Assembly (NCBI GenBank): GCA_937876055.1
Contig: CALEIW010000066.1
Coordinates: 1 to 9,250 of the forward strand
DNA length: 9,250 nt
Reading direction: 5' to 3'
DNA from: an uncultured euryarchaeote
GTDB lineage: Archaea > Thermoplasmatota > Poseidoniia > Poseidoniales > Thalassarchaeaceae
Positions 5,301-9,250 of the stretch are shown piece after piece. The stretch's first letter is position 1. Each line of letters starts with the position of its first letter. Below the pieces are notes generated by a model. That model saw only the letters and a list, made by a program, of their open reading frames with translations. It was not told the DNA's origin and searched no databases. A program made the position numbers and the translations under genes.

Positions 5301-7653
5301 CTAGGTCGGTGTTCATAATCTCATTCATCGCTTCTCGAATGACGACGGAATCTTCCATTTGTCTATGGGCTTTCAAGATTTGCTCAGCGCGGTTTTGGAA
5401 TTGTTTTGGACTTACTTCGTCAGCCCCAATTCTACGAGGATTCAGCATACTGCGACTAGATACCTCTCGGAACCTCTTAGCAAATAATTGTGAATCTAGC
5501 ATGTACCTTTGCAGTACTTCTCGACTGGAATCATCTCTAAATAACTCAGGGATTTTTGATACCTCTACCTCATGGCTTAACTTTATCATGAAGCCGTTTT
5601 CATCAAAAGAAATCTCATTGACCAGTACATTGTCTCGAACTGCAATACCTGCGAAAAGATAACCCAGAGCCAGATTGAAAGACCGACCTCTGCAAGTAGT
5701 TACGATATACGTCGGTAATGGTGCTGCTACCTGCTCGACAATTATGCGATCCCTACTTGGAACTTGGAAGGTTGTTGCACAGTGCTCATCGAGATAATTT
5801 GCTAACGCATTAGCAATAGGTTTGTTGAGGCCATATACGTCCATCAGCAGAGGTCGAACATCTCTCCCCATCCGAACGATATGTGAGGCGCGCTCGAGAA
5901 CATCTAGGACTTCGTAACTCAGTTCATTGGTTCTAGAATTAGCCTCACCGGCCCATGATGGGATTGTGGGTCTGTAACCCGTTGCAGAGGTCACGTTTAC
6001 TCGAGTGCCTTGGACACTGGATACTCTGTATGTAGAACCTCCAAGAAGGAACACATCCCCATTTCTTAGGCTAGCAACGAAGCCACTAGAAAGTTGACCA
6101 ACTAGAGTTCCGTCAGATGTGAATACCAGGTAATTATTGTCGGGAGCAATTGTACCTATATTTGTGTAGTAAATCATCTGAGCATAACCGCGCTTTCCGA
6201 AGCGATTGTCTTCCCAATCTACCCATACTCGCCTTTCTTCCTCAAGGAGGTCTAGAACCTCGATATAATCGTCATAGGGTAGTGCTCGATAAGGCCAAGC
6301 AGCGGTTACTAACTCATAACCATCGTCGATATCCCATTCTTGAATAATCGTTAGACCAATCATAAATTGAGCTAAAACATCTAAAGAATTTTCAGGGAAT
6401 TTTAGAAGATCCATTGACCCTCTAAGAATACCGTTTTGGAGTGCAACTAATTCAAGTAAATCTTGCGGAGATGTAGGTAGGAATCTAGCTCTAGGTAAAC
6501 CACCCACTTGGTGACCTGCGCGCCCAATTCTTTGCAGGGCTGTGGCGATCGAACCAGGACTACCAACCTGAACAACACAATCTACTGAACCTATGTCGAT
6601 ACCCATTTCTAGGGATGAAGATGAAACAACACATCTAAGATGGCCATTCTTTAGCTGTTGTTCTACGTCTAAACGAATCGCTTTGTCCATTGAACCGTGG
6701 TGGCCCTCGACACCTGCAGTGCCTAATATTTTCAATTTCTGAACAGTAGTTTCGGTCATCTGTCTGGTGTTAACGAAAACCAAGGTAGTTGTATGAGCCT
6801 CAACAATTTCCTTAATCCGCTCAACATTATGTTCGAGAACCTCCTTTATTGGTAATGAAGAGAATCTAGGAGTTGGTAAAATAATGTCGAGATCTAATTT
6901 TCGGGCACCGGATACCTTAGCGATTGCAACATGTTGAGGCTCAGTATCACTCTCCCTTGAATCGGAAGCTACCAAAAATTCCGCAACTGCCTCTAGAGGC
7001 TCCATAGTAGCTGAAATCCCTATCCTTTGGACATCCGATTCGATTACGTTGTCCATTAATGCGAGACTCAAGGCAAGATGAGTCCCTCTCTTGGTTGGCA
7101 CCAATGAATGCATCTCATCGATTACCATCCATTTCATGTCATTCAATAATGGCCTGAACCTCTTCGATGCAAGAGCCAAACCGAGAGATTCTGGGGTGGT
7201 AATCAAAATGTGAGGAGGTGCCCTTAGCATCCTTTCTCTTTCTTTTTGGGGAGTGTCGCCTGTTCGCAGCCCTACTTTGATTTCCTTTGCCCTGCTTGGA
7301 AGATATTTTTCACGAATTTCTGTCAAAGGCCCTATGAGGTTTTTCTGGATATCATTGGCTAGCGCTTTGATAGGTGAAATGTAAATGCATTGAACGGATT
7401 TATCCAAACTTCCATCCAATGAACGACGTACTAGATCATCAATGATTGATAGGAATGCAGTCAGGGTTTTTCCAGATCCCGTTGGTGAACATAGCAGTAA
7501 ATGTTCGCCATTAAGTATCCTAGGTATTGCTAGTTTTTGTGGATCTGTGAAGTCAGGAAATTTATCCTTGAACCAATTTCGTACGGGTGGGGACAGGCTC
7601 TCGAGCAGTTGCTCGGTTTCCCAAGAATCCTCTACATACTCTATTTTGGGCAT
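2362..7653 (-). CDS. lhr: giant Lhr-family ATP-dependent helicase with extended C-terminal half
   Basis: This 1763-residue superfamily 2 helicase acts on nucleic acids in DNA repair or RNA metabolism. The motor motifs are Q39, Walker A SPTGSGKT (56-63), SPIKALAND (93-101), TTPESL (152-157), DEMH (179-182), SAT (214-216), LVFVNTR (291-297), SSSSLEMGID (344-353) and QRIGRAGH (374-381). A winged-helix segment follows at about 410-480. The Lhr-typical SWAGE stretch (566-570) carries W567, equivalent to the nucleic-acid-contacting Trp of mycobacterial Lhr. The helical domain runs to about 850. Typical archaeal Lhr proteins end near 850-950 residues and long bacterial ones near 1500; this one continues for some 880 residues. 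That half has a winged helix at about 995-1065 and two repeated winged-helix/AlkZ-like units (about 1161-1392 and 1533-1748). E. coli Lhr also has an AlkZ-like C-terminus, with reported uracil-DNA glycosylase activity. Catalytic residues cannot be assigned here. The start follows a GAGGGG ribosome site. It overlaps the archaeosortase gene tail to tail. Confidence 0.93.
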   Translation of the reverse strand: MPKIEYVEDSWETEQLLESLSPPVRNWFKDKFPDFTDPQKLAIPRILNGEHLLLCSPTGSGKTLTAFLSIIDDLVRRSLDGSLDKSVQCIYISPIKALANDIQKNLIGPLTEIREKYLPSRAKEIKVGLRTGDTPQKERERMLRAPPHILITTPESLGLALASKRFRPLLNDMKWMVIDEMHSLVPTKRGTHLALSLALMDNVIESDVQRIGISATMEPLEAVAEFLVASDSRESDTEPQHVAIAKVSGARKLDLDIILPTPRFSSLPIKEVLEHNVERIKEIVEAHTTTLVFVNTRQMTETTVQKLKILGTAGVEGHHGSMDKAIRLDVEQQLKNGHLRCVVSSSSLEMGIDIGSVDCVVQVGSPGSIATALQRIGRAGHQVGGLPRARFLPTSPQDLLELVALQNGILRGSMDLLKFPENSLDVLAQFMIGLTIIQEWDIDDGYELVTAAWPYRALPYDDYIEVLDLLEEERRVWVDWEDNRFGKRGYAQMIYYTNIGTIAPDNNYLVFTSDGTLVGQLSSGFVASLRNGDVFLLGGSTYRVSSVQGTRVNVTSATGYRPTIPSWAGEANSRTNELSYEVLDVLERASHIVRMGRDVRPLLMDVYGLNKPIANALANYLDEHCATTFQVPSRDRIIVEQVAAPLPTYIVTTCRGRSFNLALGYLFAGIAVRDNVLVNEISFDENGFMIKLSHEVEVSKIPELFRDDSSREVLQRYMLDSQLFAKRFREVSSRSMLNPRRIGADEVSPKQFQNRAEQILKAHRQMEDSVVIREAMNEIMNTDLEMKELTDFIARMDSENVRIVHRKVKMPSPLGMTLFMSSFEDLLSLRTRAYLIKDIDPEILRRLLGARSLATDLDRERLAKYYQDKVAVPDSPAGLLRLMDMGGGLEKSLTHPLYSEKLKNVEFDQLRAWVYELAERGLITKVRNTGHEQIDDKWFSERMAGVHGTLGCLAVSGADEMDDLRSLYTGGLTFEMGVDFKEGQPATWKETYLSDPMDCLRLKLLDMLGSEGPRTLDKLAARLPFPRGQVESVLQELEMRNLVSIGFFTQTEDGEYILRVDEYRITGGQVEVVDYRTLQTLILHKSFSQYEEPADAIRNLILVQRRDEMLHRVKDYRFRDWKDIKHDPDVINGRLLHNRVGYTMEDQLPLVLGLRGDPWLGPLEEELLEKIPKDGMSRMELFDGYPKGKENAHVQRSLKSALSNLERQLVIGKKYIELPNRKRSLAVFHRIHERVKPMKFDEAVKTLIERIGPVRLHTLRFFVSRPVEELAETLRDLENAGKIARVVALQPDPTDYYSSHEDAEKLLSPMAEDRKMRIVSQSDPFCSRFIQEVRLMLKQGWYHPVFKGVDPVGRILMFVVNDYLEIKDINIPHSYLDEFKDTFDELLENYRDRLIDVSVIHAFNGVPVHDCDENVQQILSDLGFESMGDGERYIRGGIVDPMPRKKINRILFHHHSLHQKTRHENETIALDYLNELRDDFALRGRCEMFRVDLKSMAAAQQLHQGTNLRGHLVWAKMPHFQKLLTIRNVQAPEEDEDILQFFREHHDPAIFMERHAMRRGEFRKLISPLVRSGHLVQDYRGGFKAVEPIITTDLWEVKRDYLRDLVKDYPVITLKQVERLAGSPFSAEEISDVMREFEEDGTLIKGFLVDDMHDVCWGRHDLLEGSDALTKTRDLVIPPSDPLIHYYGSLLRERFGYGSAYLVFHREEPVAAFKANTREGVIHITDFVGDSDLEKEALRVMKEFAWEHDMPLKGKLYERLRSR
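2410..3057 (-). repeat. Lhr C-terminal internal repeat, copy 2
   Basis: Residues about 1533-1748 repeat the layout of copy 1: LVKDYPVI near 1605, an EEDGTLIKG turn near 1638, PPSDPL (1678-1683), a strand region with EEPVAAF, then ITDF and an acidic helix. The end resembles the C-terminus of HTH_42/AlkZ-type winged-helix proteins, where a P-x-D-P turn precedes strands. Confidence 0.5.
3478..4173 (-). repeat. Lhr C-terminal internal repeat, copy 1
   Basis: Residues about 1161-1392 of the helicase form a unit of winged-helix-like segments. It includes an LIERIGPV segment near 1247, an ENAGKIARV turn near 1278, and then SQSDPF (1320-1325), an aromatic- and valine-rich strand region, and a final acidic helix. 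The same order recurs at 2410-3057. The similarity was judged by eye on the protein level. Confidence 0.5.
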
Positions 7654-7658
7654 TACTT

Positions 7659-7664
7659 CCCCTC
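7659..7664 (-). promoter_or_regulatory. Shine-Dalgarno site of lhr
   Basis: Read on the minus strand, GAGGGG lies 5 nt before the ATG at 7653. It fixes the helicase start, and the N-terminus then fits the family, with Q39 and Walker A at normal distances. Confidence 0.6.
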
Positions 7665-7723
7665 ACACTATGTCCCGACAGGGGAATAATTCCGTACATG
7701 AACACTTCGTTTGGATGAATAAA

Positions 7724-7738
7724 CAGTACATTGTACTG
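7724..7738. promoter_or_regulatory. exact 15-bp palindrome, candidate operator
   Basis: CAGTACA (7724-7730) and TGTACTG (7732-7738) are perfect inverted repeats around a single base. It lies about 30-40 bp on the lhr side of the TATA-like block, at or just after the predicted lhr transcription start, and about 70 bp upstream of the lhr ATG. This is a position where a dimeric repressor could act. No regulator is encoded nearby. The symmetry is seen; the function is inferred. Confidence 0.4.
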
Positions 7739-7760
7739 AATAGGGCAAAATATGTTCAAA

Positions 7761-7775
7761 AATTTATATTTTATG
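7761..7775. promoter_or_regulatory. AT-rich TATA-like block in the lhr/glyS divergent region
   Basis: AATTTATATTTTATG contains TATA-like sequence on both strands (TTTATATTTTA on plus, TAAAATATAAA on minus). It is the strongest such element in the 221-bp intergenic region 7654-7874. Archaeal spacing would place an lhr start near 7740 and a glyS start near 7793, giving leaders of roughly 85 and 80 nt. A weaker element, GTAAATTTA (7801-7809), could serve glyS with a shorter leader. The rest of the region shows only a small GGAAT-A-ATTCC repeat (7683-7693). Confidence 0.45.
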
Positions 7776-7874
7776 TGATTTGATGCGATTTTTAGGGGTA
7801 GTAAATTTAGCCTTGTAAGTCAGTCACTTGCGGATGGCTTGAAAGACAGATGAATACTCCCCACGCTGTTGGAT

Positions 7875-9250
7875 ATGTCTGACGAGCGTAGACTAGAGAG
7901 GTTGTCCGCGATGCTGAGGCGTCGAGGGGTTGTACTCCCTGCATTCGATATTTACGGCGGTGTATCTGGATTAATCGACTACGGGCCCGTTGGTGCTGCA
8001 ATAAAACGGCGCCTGACTCAAAAATGGGTAGATCATTGGTTGAGTCATGGAGATATTGTTGAAATCGATTCTCCAACAATTACCCCCGAGTCTGTACTCG
8101 TAGCTAGTGGCCATGTTGGGGAATTCAACGACCTGATGACCGAGTGCAAGGCCTGTGGCTCAATATTTCGCGCAGACCACCTAGTAGAGCATCTACACCC
8201 TAATGCAGATTCATTGAACTCTGATGAAATAGATAACTTACTATCAAAGGGCATCGAATGCCCATCCTGTTCCGAAAGAGAATGGACGCCTGCTCAACCT
8301 ATGGATCTGATGTTCTCCACAACCGTCGGTGCAATGAGTAGTGGCAGAACTGCCTACATGAGGCCTGAAACCGCACAAGGTATGTTCATGTTATACCCAG
8401 CATTATACCGACATTTCAGACAAAAGTTACCCTTTGGCGCAATACAAACCGGTAGGGGTTACAGAAACGAAATTAGCCCCAGACAAGGAATGATTCGACT
8501 AAGAGAATTTAACATGGCAGAGCTAGAGTATTTCATCGACCCAGAAAATCCTCCTGTCACCGACTTAAACCGCAGAACGGAGATTATAGCACTGGTACCG
8601 GACCCGGATGGCCCTCACGCTGGAGAGTCGCGAATGAGTTTCGGGGCAGCCCTAGATGCTGGAATCATACGCCATCCGACCGTTGCATGGTTTTTGGCTA
8701 GAACCTGGGATTTCTTGATAGAAGTAGGAGTTAACCCTGCGAAAATTCGATTCCGTCAACACGCTAGTACCGAAATGGCACACTATGCAGAAGATTGCTG
8801 GGATTGCGAAATTCATGGAGAACATGGTTGGTTAGAGTGTGTCGGAATCGCTAACCGAACTTGCCACGACCTAGAGAGTCACGAGGCTCATTCTAAATCT
8901 AAGTCACTCAGAGCGTGGAGGCAATTTGCTGAACCTCGTTCGCAGACTAAAGATAGACTAGCACCCAATGGTGCAGTAATCGGCCCAACCTTCAGGGGAG
9001 ATGCGGGCGCTGTAGTTGCAGCTCTAGAGTCTCTGACCGATTTACCAGATTCATTACCATTTGAATTGACCTTGGAAAACGGAAGTTCAGTAACCATAGA
9101 GGAAGGCATGGTGGAAAGAAGAATTGAGACCGTTAACATTAGCGGCGAATGGTTCACACCTCATGTAATCGAACCTGCATTCGGTATTGATCGAATCATA
9201 TGGAGCATACTCGATCACGCTTACGAAGAAGCCGAAAAGGAAGGAGAAGC
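7875..9250 (+). CDS. glyS: glycyl-tRNA synthetase, archaeal/eukaryotic alpha2 type (3' end cut)
   Basis: The open frame runs from ATG 7875 to the window end (458 full codons, about 110 short of the usual 570 or so). It is a class IIa synthetase that charges tRNA-Gly with glycine in the cytoplasm. The N-terminus has the FDIYGG and DYGPVG segments of this family (24-29, 35-40), which supports the start. A zinc-type pair of CxxC motifs (C91/C94 and C129/C132) lies in the insertion. MRPETAQG (162-169) is the glycine/ATP-site element. Motif 2 is RNEISPRQGMIRLREF (197-212), GWLECVGIANRT (318-329) precedes a DLxxH element, and motif 3 is EPAFGIDRI (433-441). The C-terminal anticodon-binding domain lies beyond the window. 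No clear Shine-Dalgarno motif precedes the ATG. It is divergent from lhr. Confidence 0.95.
   Translation, partial: MSDERRLERLSAMLRRRGVVLPAFDIYGGVSGLIDYGPVGAAIKRRLTQKWVDHWLSHGDIVEIDSPTITPESVLVASGHVGEFNDLMTECKACGSIFRADHLVEHLHPNADSLNSDEIDNLLSKGIECPSCSEREWTPAQPMDLMFSTTVGAMSSGRTAYMRPETAQGMFMLYPALYRHFRQKLPFGAIQTGRGYRNEISPRQGMIRLREFNMAELEYFIDPENPPVTDLNRRTEIIALVPDPDGPHAGESRMSFGAALDAGIIRHPTVAWFLARTWDFLIEVGVNPAKIRFRQHASTEMAHYAEDCWDCEIHGEHGWLECVGIANRTCHDLESHEAHSKSKSLRAWRQFAEPRSQTKDRLAPNGAVIGPTFRGDAGAVVAALESLTDLPDSLPFELTLENGSSVTIEEGMVERRIETVNISGEWFTPHVIEPAFGIDRIIWSILDHAYEEAEKEGE

Noticed and set aside
5246..5662. 138-codon plus-strand open frame inside lhr
   Set aside because: It is a Ser-rich shadow of the helicase coding strand, with no ribosome site, promoter or domain of its own.
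7442..7783. 113-codon plus-strand frame crossing the lhr start
   Set aside because: It is antisense to the Walker A region of lhr and runs into the AT-rich promoter block, with no coding character.
7850..7882. 10-codon upstream reading frame overlapping the glyS start, considered as a leader peptide
   Set aside because: It has no ribosome site and no glycine codon run (a single Gly), and archaeal attenuation of this type is not established; probably chance.
7807..8254. Minus-strand frames opposite the start of glyS
   Set aside because: They are antisense to conserved glycyl-tRNA synthetase coding sequence and show no domain.
8888..9157. 89-codon minus-strand frame opposite glyS
   Set aside because: It is a Ser-rich shadow of the conserved synthetase, including the segment before motif 3.
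1..9250. CRISPR arrays, insertion sequences, tRNA or rRNA genes, transposases
   Set aside because: I saw no regularly spaced repeats, no transposase motifs, no terminal inverted repeats with target duplications, and no tRNA-like cloverleaf in the intergenic regions.

Overview
This window looks archaeal. The evidence is an archaeal/eukaryotic-type homodimeric glycyl-tRNA synthetase, a polytopic membrane protein with the Cys/Arg/His signature of archaeosortases, a very long Lhr-family helicase, and TATA-like promoter elements shared between divergent genes. GC content is moderate. Together with the gene content this suggests a mesophilic, possibly marine Thermoplasmatota lineage such as Poseidoniales (Marine Group II). 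That placement is inference from gene types and was not tested by any search.

Layout from left to right. Bases 1-107 hold no supportable gene but carry two perfect 9-bp hairpins (62-89 and 99-120). A minus-strand pair follows: a GmhB/HisB-N-like HAD phosphatase (108-764) and a GmhA-like SIS sugar-phosphate isomerase (754-1323). The two overlap by 11 nt, and together they suggest heptose or related sugar-phosphate synthesis. A 63-bp divergent promoter region with one TATA-like element usable on both strands separates gmhA from a plus-strand archaeosortase-like protein (1387-2376). Its 3' end overlaps, tail to tail by 15 nt, a 1763-residue Lhr helicase on the minus strand (2362-7653). A 221-bp divergent intergenic region (7654-7874) contains an AT-rich TATA-like block and an exact 7-1-7 palindrome near the predicted lhr transcription start. 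The window ends inside glyS (from 7875, plus strand), which is cut before its anticodon-binding domain.

The gmhA/gmhB pair and the archaeosortase could both serve the cell surface: sugar precursors for surface glycans, and C-terminal processing or lipid anchoring of exported surface proteins. The helicase and synthetase are housekeeping information-processing genes. The most interesting feature is the Lhr C-terminal half. It contains two copies, about 360 residues apart, of a winged-helix/AlkZ-like unit, each with an S-D-P landmark, which looks like an internal tandem duplication. The two sugar enzymes also differ from the textbook families at metal-site positions: the HAD phosphatase lacks the Cys/His zinc loop, and the isomerase appears to have Asp and Glu where Glu and Gln are usual.
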